The position numbers were made by a program, and so were the translations under genes. A DNA stretch of 64,000 bases, from assembly GCF_000171815.1 (NCBI RefSeq), contig NZ_ABGR01000003.1, positions 310,001 to 374,000 of the forward strand. The letters are read 5' to 3'. Positions 54,448 through 63,924 of this stretch are shown here, in pieces. Below the pieces are notes generated by a model. The model had not been told where the DNA came from, made no database searches, and saw nothing but the letters and a program-made list of their open reading frames with translations. Source of the stretch: Vibrio sp. AND4 (GTDB taxonomy: Bacteria > Pseudomonadota > Gammaproteobacteria > Enterobacterales > Vibrionaceae). Numbering within the stretch: position 1 is the first letter of the stretch; each line of letters begins with the position of its first letter.

Positions 54448-55278
54448 TTAGTTCACAGTACGGCTGAACTTGATGCTAGCCGTCCAAGCAAGCACACCGA
54501 TGAAGGCGTAAACCCCAACGTTCATCCAACCTGCATCTGGAATCGCGCTGAACGGATTCGGTGCAAGAACCGCGTGCAGTGGTAGATAGAAAATTGCTGA
54601 GAAGAACTCATCCAGACCATAGAAGTTGAACATTGCAATCGGCATCCAGCGCAGTGCGTAAATACCAATCAAGATCACCAACAGCGGTGAGTTTACTTTT
54701 TGTGAGATTGCCATTGCAGTTAGTGCGAGCGGCAATAACAACACGCCAGCGACCACCATTCGAAGTAAGAACTCAATCCAGTTCAGCAGTACATAGCCTA
54801 ACGATGCTTGGCGATACAATAACGCCAGCTGGTGGTCCGTTGAAACATTCAACATCCACAGCATAAAGTCGGAAGCGAAAACCAATACCGAACACACTAA
54901 TGGAATCACTAATAAACCAAACGTCAGCTTTACTAGGTGGGTTTTCACGTCACTGACAGGCATGCTGCGCCAAAACATGATACTGCCCTCTGAGCGCTCT
55001 TTACGCAGCGTCCTCGGGAAGTATTGAGTGCCAAGCAGGATTGAAAGCAAGCCAATGCCACCGGTGATCAGCATGTTGACGTCATCGCCGAGCTCTTTGT
55101 GGATGTCACTGACATCGCCGCCCAAGCTCATTTGGAAGAACATATTGTGTTGCAGTGTCGAGCTACTCATCAAGCTGACGAACAGCAGCACACCACAGGC
55201 AAACATAAATAATGGCACGCGCGTAACCAATGGGTTCTCTAGCCACTCTTTACGCAACATTGCGATGATTGATTTCAT
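54448..55278 (-). CDS. ABC-2 type transporter permease
   Basis: The 276-residue protein has six hydrophobic segments and the ABC-2 membrane layout (MLRKEWLENPLVTRVPLFMF at the N-terminus, ERSEGSIMFWRSMPVSD near 95-111). It overlaps the upstream ATPase gene by four bases (55275-55278), a sign of translational coupling. With a YtrA-type regulator in front, the set resembles the GntR/ABC operons of Firmicutes and vibrios, whose substrate is unknown; antimicrobial peptide or envelope stress is often suggested. Confidence 0.88.
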   Translation of the reverse strand: MKSIIAMLRKEWLENPLVTRVPLFMFACGVLLFVSLMSSSTLQHNMFFQMSLGGDVSDIHKELGDDVNMLITGGIGLLSILLGTQYFPRTLRKERSEGSIMFWRSMPVSDVKTHLVKLTFGLLVIPLVCSVLVFASDFMLWMLNVSTDHQLALLYRQASLGYVLLNWIEFLLRMVVAGVLLLPLALTAMAISQKVNSPLLVILIGIYALRWMPIAMFNFYGLDEFFSAIFYLPLHAVLAPNPFSAIPDAGWMNVGVYAFIGVLAWTASIKFSRTVN

Positions 55279-56135
55279 TGTGCTGCTTCCTTCTGCAATG
55301 CCAAAAACAGATCCGCAAGCTTGACACCATACACATCACCCAGCCCATTAACTTGCTTTGCGTATTGAGATGACAGCAACCATTTAGTGGTGCCTAAGCC
55401 TTTTTGCGATGACAGTGGTTTTAGCGCTTCGATTTGCGTGCGATATTCATCACTGGCATCGAGAATGAAGTAATCTTCGCTGATGCTGTCCATTGAGGTT
55501 TGCAGGACAGAACGACCGTGTTTAAGGATCAGCACGTCCGTCAGCAGGTGTTCGATTTCCGACACTTCATGGCTCGCTATGATCAGCACACGCTCGCCAT
55601 CGTGGAACCATTCCAGCAAATGACGGTAGAAGGTATCGCGATAGACTAAATCTAAGCCAAGCGTCGGCTCGTCCAGAATCAGAATCTGTGTGTTGGTCGC
55701 GATGACGACGGCTAAATGCAACTGTACCTTCATGCCTTTCGATAAGGATTTGATACGTGAACGTGGCTTGATGTTGGTTTGACGAAGCAGGCTATCGGCT
55801 TTGCTGCGATTAAAACCTGGGTGCACGCCCTCGGTGTAATCGAGCAATTGAGTCACCGTCATCCAGTTGGGCAGAACGTTCACATCCGAGATGTAAGACA
55901 AGCTCTGCATGATTTTTTCGCGTTGCATGATTGGCTCAAAGCCGTTGATACGTATAGTACCCTGATATTCGTGCGCACCGAGTAGGGCGTTAATGAGAGT
56001 CGATTTACCCGCACCGTTATGACCTAGCAAGCCAAGCACTTGACCCGCTTGTAGATCAAAGCTCACGTCATGCAGCGCTTCACCCTGCTGACGATATTGC
56101 TTGGAGACGTGTTTTACACTGACTAATGCGCTCAT
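55275..56135 (-). CDS. ABC transporter ATP-binding protein
   Basis: The 286-residue ATPase has Walker A GHNGAGKST (38-46), the Q-loop region near 80-90, a shortened signature LSKGMKVQ near 135 in place of LSGGQ, Walker B ILILDEPTLGLD near 154-165 and the H-loop switch IASHEVSE. The LSKGM form is common in ABC-2 exporters of this type. It is the middle gene of a three-gene operon and overlaps its neighbours by four bases on each side. Confidence 0.93.
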   Translation of the reverse strand: MSALVSVKHVSKQYRQQGEALHDVSFDLQAGQVLGLLGHNGAGKSTLINALLGAHEYQGTIRINGFEPIMQREKIMQSLSYISDVNVLPNWMTVTQLLDYTEGVHPGFNRSKADSLLRQTNIKPRSRIKSLSKGMKVQLHLAVVIATNTQILILDEPTLGLDLVYRDTFYRHLLEWFHDGERVLIIASHEVSEIEHLLTDVLILKHGRSVLQTSMDSISEDYFILDASDEYRTQIEALKPLSSQKGLGTTKWLLSSQYAKQVNGLGDVYGVKLADLFLALQKEAAQ

Positions 56136-56503
56136 TGGTCACCTTCAATATGTGTTTGGATTTGTTGGATAAATTCATCAAGAGACATATCCAGACGTTG
56201 TAGTGTGTCGGCAATCTGCGGAATTTGTTGTTCAAGGAAGCGGGCTTTTTCATCAGCAAGCAGCTGTTTTTTTGCACCTTGGGCGACAAACATGCCTTGC
56301 CCACGTTTCTTTTCAACCAATCCTTCATCAACCAATAACTGATAGCCCTTCATGACTGTCAGGTGGTTGATCTTCATATCTGCAGAGACACTGCGTACCG
56401 AAGGCAAAGCTTCGCCCTCTTGCCAGATGCCTTGCAAGATTTGCTGGGTGATCTGGTCAGCCAACTGACGGAAAATCGGTTGGTGATCATGCCAATGCGT
56501 CAT
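56132..56503 (-). CDS. GntR-family regulator, YtrA subfamily
   Basis: The start at 56503 (MTHWHDHQPIFRQLADQ) follows CCAAGGGAACC; an upstream in-frame ATG at 56548 would lie within the operator. The 123 residues contain the GntR winged helix (about 10-75, with LPSVRSVSADMKINHLTVMK) and only a short helical dimerisation tail, which defines the YtrA subfamily. It probably represses its own operon with the two ABC genes through the palindrome at 56527-56548. Confidence 0.92.
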   Translation of the reverse strand: MTHWHDHQPIFRQLADQITQQILQGIWQEGEALPSVRSVSADMKINHLTVMKGYQLLVDEGLVEKKRGQGMFVAQGAKKQLLADEKARFLEQQIPQIADTLQRLDMSLDEFIQQIQTHIEGDQ

Positions 56504-56526
56504 GATTGGTTCCCTTGGCTGAGTTG

Positions 56527-56548
56527 GTGTTATATATATGTATAACAC
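56527..56548. promoter_or_regulatory. Palindromic operator of the GntR/ABC operon
   Basis: A 22-bp near-perfect inverted repeat with GTGTTATA and TATAACAC arms lies 23 bases before the gntR start. It fits a YtrA-type GntR site and overlaps the likely -10 region. Confidence 0.78.
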
Positions 56549-56771
56549 TATAAGGTTTGGATAGAAAGCGCCATTTACGTCATGTTCTCAATCGCTTTTG
56601 CTAGTGGGCTTTCATTAACGTTTGCATCCATTAACGTTTACATCAGAGTTTCACGCAAAGTTTGCACGCAACCGCATACAAATTTGATCTGTTCTTACTT
56701 CAAGCAACCAGTTTAATACGTTAATATCCAATCCCTTACCCCGTTTCAAACAGTAGTAGGAGGCATGAATC

Positions 56772-57638
56772 GTGTCTGAAAAAATATCGACGTCTGCGCT
56801 GGCAAAAATGCGTCAGATAGAAGCCAAGCTGCTGTTTGCCGACTTGAAACGTGCTGGCTACATCGTTCGCCAAGACGAGAAATGGGTTTTGACTGAAGAG
56901 GGGGCCAAGTTCGGTGGTGAGTATGTCGATCACCCAAAATTTGGAAAGTTCATCGTATGGCCGACCAATTTACACATCGAACTTGCTGCTACTTCTGGCA
57001 AAACCTACAGCGCGACTCAACTTGGCGAGAAGCTAGAGCTTAATGCCAAACGGATGAACCAACTGCTGAGCGAATTAGGTTGGATCTTTAAATCTGAGGA
57101 CGGTTGGAGTCTAACTGAAGCTGGAATCCGCGCTGGTGGGCAGCAGAGAACGGATAAAGAGTCGCAGAATACCTTTGTTGTATGGCATGACGTCGTACTG
57201 CGTAATAAGCGCCTCAAGCAGTCTGTCATCGAGTTTTTGGGACAAGATGCCGATTCTCATTCCACTGATAAGTCGTTTTCCAGTTTCCGGCAGAAGTTTG
57301 AAGCCAAGCACCGCACTTTGGACGGGCATTATGTTCGTTCTAAAGGAGAACTGTTGATCGATAACTGGCTATATTTGGCTGGCGTGGTACACGCTTACGA
57401 GCGTCAGTTGCCGATCGACCAAGACGTCACAAGTGACTTCTACCTGCCTGCTGGTAAAGTCTATTTGCAGTTTTGGGGTAGTGACTCGGGTGAGATGTTA
57501 ACAGCGGAGCGAGAGAAAATTCGTGCGGTGTATGAGCAGCATAACTTTAACCTGATTGAAGTCGAATTGAGTGAGTTAGAAAAGCTCGATGAGATCTTAC
57601 CAAAACGTCTGCGCCAGTTCGGTATTCAAGCTTATTAA
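56772..57638 (+). CDS. Protein with two antirepressor-like modules and a PD-(D/E)XK nuclease-like domain
   Basis: The 288 residues fall in two parts. The N-terminal part has two related winged-helix-like modules (WVLTEEGAKFGGEYVDHP... at about 38 and GWSLTEAGIRAGGQQRTDK... at about 115), with the second preceded by SATQLGEKLELNAKRMNQLL. The C-terminal part (about 190-280) has the pattern YVRSKGELLIDNWLYLAGV...DFYLPAGKVYLQFWG...EREKIRAVYEQHNFNLIEVE, typical of a PD-(D/E)XK fold attached to some helicases. In the second metal-binding position Gln stands where Glu is usual. The start follows AGGAGGCATGAATC. The role is unknown; DNA or RNA ends are a guess. Confidence 0.75.
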   Translation: MSEKISTSALAKMRQIEAKLLFADLKRAGYIVRQDEKWVLTEEGAKFGGEYVDHPKFGKFIVWPTNLHIELAATSGKTYSATQLGEKLELNAKRMNQLLSELGWIFKSEDGWSLTEAGIRAGGQQRTDKESQNTFVVWHDVVLRNKRLKQSVIEFLGQDADSHSTDKSFSSFRQKFEAKHRTLDGHYVRSKGELLIDNWLYLAGVVHAYERQLPIDQDVTSDFYLPAGKVYLQFWGSDSGEMLTAEREKIRAVYEQHNFNLIEVELSELEKLDEILPKRLRQFGIQAY

Positions 57639-57692
57639 ATGCCTCGCTAGCGGTTGTTTGAATTCCTAAACCTTCCTGTCTCTAAAAACGAA

Positions 57693-57718
57693 AAAACTCG
57701 TGATGACTCACGAGTTTT
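57693..57718. terminator. Bidirectional terminator before nagB
   Basis: An 11-bp perfect stem AAAACTCGTGA / TCACGAGTTTT with a TGAC loop lies between convergent genes. Confidence 0.93.
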
Positions 57719-57755
57719 CGTATTCAGTGTTTATCTTAGATTGCTATCCGAGGGA

Positions 57756-58556
57756 TTAGAAACCTTTGATGTTTTCTGCTTCGAGCTCAGAGAAGTACTT
57801 CACCGTTTTTACTTTAAGCTCTTGTTGTGAAGCTTCATCACAAACGATCACTGCTTTAGGGTGCAGTTGAAGTGCAGAAACCGTCCAAAGGTGGTTTACG
57901 CTGCCTTCTACAGCGGCTTGTAGAGCAAGCGCTTTGTTGTGGCCAGTGACTAGGATCATCACTTCTTCGGCGTCTAGTAACGTACCCACACCAATAGTTA
58001 GGGCATACTTAGGAACTTGATTGATGTCGCCATCAAAGAAACGAGAGTTTGCGATGCGAGTATCTTCAGTCAGAGTCTTGATGCGAGTGCGAGAAGACAG
58101 AGAAGAGGCTGGCTCGTTGAATGCGATATGGCCATCGTTACCTACGCCGCCCATAAATAGGTTGATCTTGCCGTAAGACTTGATTTTATCTTCGTAGCGT
58201 TGGCATTCCGCAGCGTGATCTTCCACGTTCCCGTTGAGAAGATTGATGTTCGCTTCTTTGATGTTCACGTGGTTGAAGAAGTTCGTGTACATGAATGAAC
58301 GGTACGATTCTGGATGATCCGCAGGGATACCGATGTACTCATCCATGTTGAATGTGACCACATGTTCGAAACTTACCTTATCAGCTTGGTAAAGTTCGAT
58401 CAGTGCTTTGTAAGTTGCTAGAGGAGTACCACCAGTAGGTAGACCCAGAACGAATGGACGCTCAGCGGTTGGTTTGAAGTCGTTGATGCGCTTAGCGATG
58501 TGCGCTGCTGCCCACTTGCCTACTTGTGCTGATTGAGCTAACGGGATAAGTCTCAT
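57756..58556 (-). CDS. nagB: Glucosamine-6-phosphate deaminase NagB
   Basis: NagB converts glucosamine 6-phosphate to fructose 6-phosphate and ammonia, the last step of amino-sugar and chitin-derived carbon use. The 266-residue length equals that of E. coli. Signatures include [13 protein letters not shown] (about 38-50), [16 protein letters not shown] (about 70-85) with the catalytic Asp72, the active-site [14 protein letters not shown] (136-149 region) and [10 protein letters not shown]. No other nag gene is next to it. The upstream gap could hold a NagC site, but none was certain. Confidence 0.97.
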   Translation of the reverse strand: MRLIPLAQSAQVGKWAAAHIAKRINDFKPTAERPFVLGLPTGGTPLATYKALIELYQADKVSFEHVVTFNMDEYIGIPADHPESYRSFMYTNFFNHVNIKEANINLLNGNVEDHAAECQRYEDKIKSYGKINLFMGGVGNDGHIAFNEPASSLSSRTRIKTLTEDTRIANSRFFDGDINQVPKYALTIGVGTLLDAEEVMILVTGHNKALALQAAVEGSVNHLWTVSALQLHPKAVIVCDEASQQELKVKTVKYFSELEAENIKGF

Positions 58557-58960
58557 TTTGTGCCCCTAGTTATTGGAATTTAAGGTGTCCTGAATCATTA
58601 ATTCGCATTATAAAATAAGTAGTCAAAATCTGCTATTGTTTTAGGTCAAAAATTTGCTTTTTCTTTAACCAGGGCTGTTTTTGTTCGCTGCTTTATGCGT
58701 GCTTGGTGTCCAAACGCTCATAGAAAGACCTGGTTATACCCAAGTGACTTCAAGGTTCGGGATTCAGAGCCTTGATATTGATTCGTTGATTGGTGTTTTA
58801 AATCTATGACTGAATGAAAAGGATTAGCAAATAAATGCTTGGCTAAAAGTGAAGAAGCCCTTGGGCATACTACCCTTGGGCTTCTGGAGGAGAAAATGTT
58901 TACAACACCACAGAACCAGAGTTCTGCAGTTAAATCAAGCACTGCAGCTCGATCGTTCTA
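58557..58960. other. Intergenic region with an ERIC-like repeat and the maoP terminator
   Basis: No gene is called. The text near 58730-58790 (TTATACCCAAGTGACTTCAA) resembles intergenic repeat ends known from enterobacteria and vibrios. A hairpin with GAAGCCC / GGGCTTC arms at 58855-58885 likely terminates maoP on the minus strand. Confidence 0.45.
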
Positions 58961-59314
58961 TTAATCGTCTTGTGTCAGACTCTCTTCTGCGTAATCATCT
59001 GCCGCTTCTGGTTTGTTACGTCCATTTAGTGTGTGGAAGCGTTTGCGACCACGAGCCAGGTGTACGTACTTAAGCCAAGTGCGCTCTATCTTAGTTTTCG
59101 CTTTGCCTGGGTTTTCTAGAACTTTAACGAAGTGTTTCTCTTCGCTGTTCTCCGATGTCAACTCGCCTGACTCTAGGCCAAGCATAGTATCCCCATAAAT
59201 TGTTAGGATTTCCTCTTCCGAAAGAGTAAAATCGCCAGACTTTGCAAAGCCACGTGGGAATTTTACGTTGTCGTAAAAACGTTTTTTACCATGACGAAAT
59301 TCAGTGTCAGTCAT
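58961..59314 (-). CDS. maoP: MaoP family protein (DUF413)
   Basis: The start at 59314 (MTDTEFRHGKKRFYDN) gives 117 residues; a longer frame to 59413 is unlike the family. The conserved segments FYDNVKFPRGFAKSGDFTL, the NSEEKHFVKV stretch and ERTWLKYVHLARGRKRFHTL match MaoP/YifE. In E. coli MaoP organises the Ori macrodomain by acting at one site near its own gene, and the gene is divergent from hdfR, just as here. Finding it on chromosome 2 about 25 kb from oriCII is notable. No DNA-binding motif is obvious. Confidence 0.9.
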   Translation of the reverse strand: MTDTEFRHGKKRFYDNVKFPRGFAKSGDFTLSEEEILTIYGDTMLGLESGELTSENSEEKHFVKVLENPGKAKTKIERTWLKYVHLARGRKRFHTLNGRNKPEAADDYAEESLTQDD

Positions 59315-59462
59315 ATCAACAGCCTCTGTAACCGTTCTTGATGAATGTGGTGAATTACGGCGAAAATTAGGCGTAAAGCTAACAAAAGAAAAACGAAAAT
59401 TTTTTGTCGTCAAAATTTCAATTAGTTGTTAATCTGGTTTCATATTAACCAGGAGATGGTTT

Positions 59463-60356
59463 ATGGATGTAAAGGTCTTTCGAACATTTTTAGAGCTGGC
59501 AAAGGTTCGTCACTTCGGACGAGCTGCTGAGAACTTGTACATAACGCAAGCCGCAGTGAGTGCGCGCATTAAACAACTCGAAAGTTATTTTGATACGCAG
59601 TTGTTTATTCGTGATCGAAATAACATAAAGTTAACCTCTGCAGGTGAGCGTTTAACAGGCTATGCCGAGGTGATGGTGACCACTTTGCAGCAAGCCAAAC
59701 TCGAATTATCCCTCGAAGATGGGAAAGCGTTACAGCTCACCATGGGCGGTACGCCGAACATTTGGGATGCATATCTGCAAAATTGCTTAAGTGTGGTGAC
59801 AGACGCATTTGGCGGTTATGGCTTTATGGCAGAAGTTATGGGGCGTGAAATGCTCAGCCGAAGTTTACTTGAACGTACTCTCGATATGGCATTTGCGTTC
59901 GATCAAATCAAGGCGGATGAGCTCAACTGCAAGAAAGTCGCTGACGTAGTCTTGGTATTGGTCTCTACCGAACGAGACTCTCTTGATACCGTGTTTGATG
60001 AGAAATATGTCTATGTGGATTGGGGCACGCGCTTTACGTCTGAGCATGCAGAGCGTCACCCTAAAATCCCAGCACCTTACTTAAGAACCTCAACGGCGCG
60101 GATTGCTTTAGACTTTATTTTGGAAAAGGGGGGAAGCGCGTACCTACCAGCGTCTTTGGTTGAGCCTTTTATATCAAGTGGGCAGCTTCACAAGGTGTCT
60201 GGTGTCGAGGATTGGTACCGACCTATCTATCTGAGCTACCGCAAAGCCAGCTCTTCCGTAGCAGCGATTGAGCAGGTTGAGGAAATCGTAAAAGAGATAG
60301 ATCCCTTAACGGCGTACAGTTTACAGCAAATTGCGGACATGCCGGCAGGTGAGTAA
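59463..60356 (+). CDS. hdfR: LysR-family regulator HdfR
   Basis: The 297 residues start with a LysR helix-turn-helix (MDVKVFRTFLELAKVRHFGR, then AAENLYITQAAVSARIKQLE) that is very similar to E. coli HdfR, a repressor of the flagellar master operon. The effector domain follows at about 90-290. It is divergent from maoP with 148 bases between starts, the gene order of E. coli. The start ATG follows CAGGAGATGGTTT. In Vibrio flagellar control works differently, so the target genes are uncertain. Confidence 0.9.
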   Translation: MDVKVFRTFLELAKVRHFGRAAENLYITQAAVSARIKQLESYFDTQLFIRDRNNIKLTSAGERLTGYAEVMVTTLQQAKLELSLEDGKALQLTMGGTPNIWDAYLQNCLSVVTDAFGGYGFMAEVMGREMLSRSLLERTLDMAFAFDQIKADELNCKKVADVVLVLVSTERDSLDTVFDEKYVYVDWGTRFTSEHAERHPKIPAPYLRTSTARIALDFILEKGGSAYLPASLVEPFISSGQLHKVSGVEDWYRPIYLSYRKASSSVAAIEQVEEIVKEIDPLTAYSLQQIADMPAGE

Positions 60357-60390
60357 TTTTTAGTTTTGCGAGTGAGTGCAAGTTAAAACG

Positions 60391-60421
60391 AAAGCCCTTT
60401 GGTATAAACCAAGGGGCTTTT
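60391..60421. terminator. Terminator between hdfR and the DoxX gene
   Basis: The hairpin AAAGCCC...GG / CC...GGGGCTTT with a TATAAA loop lies between convergent genes, with T-rich flanks. Confidence 0.82.
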
Positions 60422-60500
60422 TCGTGAATGCAGGATGTGTTTTAAAAATGGTGTGATTGAAGCGAGAACTGTGACACTACGAAGCGATAGTTGTTCTGGT

Positions 60501-60944
60501 TTACGCTAATTTTTGACGTAGAGCTTCATCCATTGCCACTTTACCTGAGCCAGAAAAAGCGAGAGAAACGCTTGCTGCCAGTAGCGCTAAACCAAACTCG
60601 TAACCGTTGTTCGACAAAAATAAGCCGTTTTCAAAGTGAACTGAGAAAATGGCGATAACCATGGTGAATGCCAAGGCGACTGCTGCCGGACGAGTCAGCA
60701 GGCCAAGCAAGATGAATAAGCCACCAAAGAATTCCGCGCTCCCTGCAAAAAATGCCATCAGTATACCTGGGCCTAAACCAATTGATGCCATCCATTGCGC
60801 TGTTGCTTCAAGACCGTACCCGCCAAACCAGCCAAAAAGTTTTTGTGCGCCGTGTGCCATAAAAATCAGGCCAATTGGGATGCGAAGTGCCAGTGTGCTG
60901 TAACCAGCATTTGATGCCGTGATTTTTTGTAGTAGTGCTTTCAT
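60501..60944 (-). CDS. DoxX family membrane protein
   Basis: The 147-residue protein has four hydrophobic segments, beginning with LALRIPIGLIFMAHGAQKLFGWFGG near 18-42, and the DoxX signature FAGSAEFFGGLFILLGLLTR near 65-84. DoxX proteins are small inner-membrane proteins linked to redox or thiol stress in several bacteria, but the reaction of this one is not known. It is monocistronic. The start follows AAGGGTATATT. Confidence 0.88.
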   Translation of the reverse strand: MKALLQKITASNAGYSTLALRIPIGLIFMAHGAQKLFGWFGGYGLEATAQWMASIGLGPGILMAFFAGSAEFFGGLFILLGLLTRPAAVALAFTMVIAIFSVHFENGLFLSNNGYEFGLALLAASVSLAFSGSGKVAMDEALRQKLA

Positions 60945-61286
60945 AATATACCCTTTCTCGAATTTTCCTGATGAGGAGCCATGCTCCTTGCTGATGAAAT
61001 CAGTGTAAGTAGAAAGAGATAAATAAAAAATCGGGACAATCTGATGTTCTCGTTCAATAAATTCGAAGATGAATTTTAATTATTATTAAAACATGCACTT
61101 AATATGGTTTTAGTGTCTTTTGTGTGGCTAAAAATGTATTTTTTGATTATGGAACTCGTAAAATTTTGAATAACATTCCTGAATGTGTTTTCTATTTTAG
61201 AGCGAGGGGCTTGTGTTCGCTGAGCAAAAAGAAGAGCGCGGTAACCAGCGCTCTTTTTGTTGAGGTAAATAAGGGAGGATGGAAGA
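60945..61286. other. Intergenic region with a terminator hairpin
   Basis: The stretch holds the DoxX promoter side and, at 61233-61254, the hairpin AGAGCGC / GCGCTCT followed by TTTTT. The hairpin serves the small gene to its right on the minus strand or an unseen plus-strand transcript. No gene was found. Confidence 0.5.
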
Positions 61287-61490
61287 TTAGAGGTTCATTA
61301 AGCTCTCGAGTGAATCTTCTACGCTACGGTAGTGATATGTTCGAATATTCATACCATCCGAAGCATTAATTTGAACTTCTGAAACCTCGTTGTCAGAGTC
61401 ACGTTCGAGGATTCCTATAGAGTGCTCGACGGATTTACTGGTAATAACTCTCTGATTTCTGAGTACAATGACACACGTATGTAGGTTCAT
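61287..61490 (-). CDS. Small hypothetical protein
   Basis: The 67-residue product (MNLHTCVIVLRNQRVITSKS...) is compact, with a beta-rich start and an acidic middle (ERDSDNEVSEVQ). A GGGGAATAAGT site lies ahead of the ATG. It ends 33 bases before a terminator hairpin, which supports real expression. No family was recognised. Confidence 0.6.
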   Translation of the reverse strand: MNLHTCVIVLRNQRVITSKSVEHSIGILERDSDNEVSEVQINASDGMNIRTYHYRSVEDSLESLMNL

Positions 61491-61694
61491 ACTTATTCCC
61501 CAAAGCCGACGTTGTTATTTTGGTATGATCTAACTCTAGTGCACAAATGAACTAATGCCAAAATTTCTCAATATTGAGTTCCGAAAATGGCTAATTTACA
61601 GTTACTCCTCGTTCTACAATGAATTTATGCCGACAGAGTAGTTCGCAAACCTCAACACTCGTTGAACACTTAATGCATAAGCAGGGACAGCACT

Positions 61695-63062
61695 ATGTTC
61701 ATTCATCCGCACACATCCTTAACCCTTGAGCAGTGTCAGAGAGCACGGGTGGCACGTGACAGCCGTTTTGATGGGCGTTTTTACATTGCAGTGAACACGA
61801 CAGGGATCTTTTGTCGCCCAATCTGTCCGGCCAATTTGCCCAAAGAGGAAAACGTCGAGTATTTTACTGACAAGACTCAGGCTTTGAAGGCAGGTTATCG
61901 TCCTTGTTTACGTTGTCGCCCAGACAGTGCGCCAGGGTCATGGGCTTGGAAGGGAGTCGAGGCCACATTCCAGCGTGCGATCAACATGATCGATCAAGGA
62001 GAATTGCATCATCAATCTCTTGCCGAACTCTCCGATCGACTCGGGATCTCGGATCGTTATTTACGTATGCTGTTTGATCAATATTTGGGGATGTCACCTA
62101 AGCAGTATGCGCAGTATCAGCAGTTGATGTTTGCTAAGCAGCTTCTGTATTCGAGTTCGATGTCCGTCATCGAAGTGGGCTTTGCAGCAGGCTTCAACAG
62201 CACTCGACGCTTCAATGATGCGTTTAAAAAGATTTTGCAGCTGACACCTTCTCAAGTGCGCAGAAAGGAGTTTGATGGCATGGGGACGAATCGAATTGTA
62301 TTGCCCTATCGTGGCGATTTGAACTGGCAACATATGCTTGATTTTTATCGTCTGCGAGCGGTTGAAGGAATAGAACAAGTCACACAAGAGGCTTACCAGT
62401 GCAACGTTTTGTTGGGTGATTGCCATGCACGATTCAAGGTTAATCAAGGAGAAGGTTACCTTGAGATGGAGTTCGATATTGAAGATGTGACTAAATTGCA
62501 GAATTTGGTGTCTGGTGTGCGTCGTATGTTTGACCTTGATGCGGATATTTGCACGGTGGAGCAGCACCTTGAATACATTGCGCCGGGATTGGTGAAAACC
62601 CATGGGATTCGAATTCCGGGCGTTTGGAATGCGTGGGAAGCCGGTGTACGTGCCGTGTTGGGCCAACAAGTGTCGGTCAAAGCCGCAATTGGACAGCTTA
62701 ATTTGTTGGTCGAAACACTCAGCAGCGGCCGACAAGCGCGCCACTTTCCAACGCCAGAAGCAATTGTTAGTGCCGATGTCAGCTTTTTGCGTATGCCACA
62801 AAGCCGCAAAGATACGCTAGTGCGATTTGCTCAGTATATGCAGAAGAATCCAGAAGCCGATCCACTGCAATGGATTGAATTGAAAGGTATTGGCCCGTGG
62901 ACGGTTAGCTATGCGCAACTGCGTGGACAGTCTCAGCCTGATTGTTTGTTGGACAAAGATTTGGTGGTGAAGAAAGCCATGCCAAACTACCCATCATTGA
63001 ATGCTCATACTGCGTCGCCTTGGGGCAGTTACGCGACTTTTCATTTATGGAATCAATCATGA
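61695..63062 (+). CDS. Ada-type methyl-acceptor/regulator fused to AlkA-type DNA glycosylase
   Basis: The 455 residues combine two repair activities. The N-terminal Ada zinc domain (about 10-80) has Cys40 and Cys44 ([10 protein letters not shown]), then Cys71 and Cys74 ([10 protein letters not shown]); Cys40 is the expected methyl acceptor. An AraC-type double helix-turn-helix follows at about 90-195. The C-terminal half is a 3-methyladenine glycosylase of the HhH-GPD type, with [17 protein letters not shown] near 396-412 and Asp422 as the likely catalytic residue. It should sense methylphosphotriesters and activate alkylation repair. Its stop overlaps ogt by four bases (ATGA). Confidence 0.93.
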   Translation: MFIHPHTSLTLEQCQRARVARDSRFDGRFYIAVNTTGIFCRPICPANLPKEENVEYFTDKTQALKAGYRPCLRCRPDSAPGSWAWKGVEATFQRAINMIDQGELHHQSLAELSDRLGISDRYLRMLFDQYLGMSPKQYAQYQQLMFAKQLLYSSSMSVIEVGFAAGFNSTRRFNDAFKKILQLTPSQVRRKEFDGMGTNRIVLPYRGDLNWQHMLDFYRLRAVEGIEQVTQEAYQCNVLLGDCHARFKVNQGEGYLEMEFDIEDVTKLQNLVSGVRRMFDLDADICTVEQHLEYIAPGLVKTHGIRIPGVWNAWEAGVRAVLGQQVSVKAAIGQLNLLVETLSSGRQARHFPTPEAIVSADVSFLRMPQSRKDTLVRFAQYMQKNPEADPLQWIELKGIGPWTVSYAQLRGQSQPDCLLDKDLVVKKAMPNYPSLNAHTASPWGSYATFHLWNQS

Positions 63063-63559
63063 AAACATTTTATACGCTAATGCCAACTCCGTTAGGTGCA
63101 ATGACCATTCAAGCCAATGATCAAGGTTTGTTGGGAATTTGGTTTGAAACTTGTACCACCAAGCCAGACGATTTGGGTGAACGTGATGATCAACACATTT
63201 TACTTAGCCAAACCGTTACCCAATTGGAAGAATACTTTGCTGGACTGCGTAACCAATTCGACTTGCCTCTTGCGGCGACGGGCACTGATTTTCAAACCCA
63301 AGTTTGGCATGCTTTGACGACCATTCCCTATGGTGAAACATGGAGCTACCAAGACCTGGCGAATGCCATCGGTAATCCTAAAGCAGTGCGTGCGGTTGGG
63401 CTAGCGAATGGTAAAAATCCAATTTCGATTGTGGTGCCATGCCATCGCGTGATTGGCAAAAGTGGCAAGCTCACTGGCTATGCAGGCGGGGTAGAGCGCA
63501 AGCAGCGATTGTTGGCATTGGAGAAGGGTACGCCACTTTATGTGAAACCATCAGTATAA
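63059..63559 (+). CDS. ogt: Methylated-DNA-protein-cysteine methyltransferase Ogt
   Basis: Ogt removes methyl from O6-methylguanine in DNA by a suicidal transfer to its own Cys. The start ATG at 63059 overlaps the ada/alkA stop (ATGA) and gives 166 residues; a longer frame from 62942 would run through the preceding gene. The active site is VVPCHRVIG near 128-136, preceded by [18 protein letters not shown] and followed by [11 protein letters not shown]. The pair forms a translation-coupled alkylation repair operon. Confidence 0.96.
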   Translation: MKTFYTLMPTPLGAMTIQANDQGLLGIWFETCTTKPDDLGERDDQHILLSQTVTQLEEYFAGLRNQFDLPLAATGTDFQTQVWHALTTIPYGETWSYQDLANAIGNPKAVRAVGLANGKNPISIVVPCHRVIGKSGKLTGYAGGVERKQRLLALEKGTPLYVKPSV

Positions 63560-63924
63560 TCCGGCAAGGTTTATCTTATTTGGTTAAATTTTGCGTGGGT
63601 TATCGTGCTAATAAACAACCCAGAGCAATGAAAAAGATAATAAGGAGATGTTTCTCACTACAGATTTTGATGCATTTATAAACCAAGGTTGGCAGCAGCA
63701 TGAAGCCGAGCCGCAACAAACATATAACCAACTAGAACAAGCTAGTACGTGGTCAGTAACAGCAGCTGACGGTATATAGGTTTAGACCAAGCTGCCGAGC
63801 CGTTAGCGCGTCCAGCGGCATTTGCTTTATAAACCTAAAAAACCTTGACTAATAATGAAATAAATTCCCTTTCTATACGCGGTACTCTGAATACTCATTC
63901 CCCCGACTGTATCTGGAGGCACTG
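63560..63924. other. Intergenic region with a possible gene remnant
   Basis: A 43-codon plus-strand frame at 63648-63779 (MFLTTDFDAFINQGWQQHEA...) looks protein-like but stops early, and its AAGGAG abuts the ATG. It may be the 5' remnant of a lost gene. Nothing else is recognised. Confidence 0.35.
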
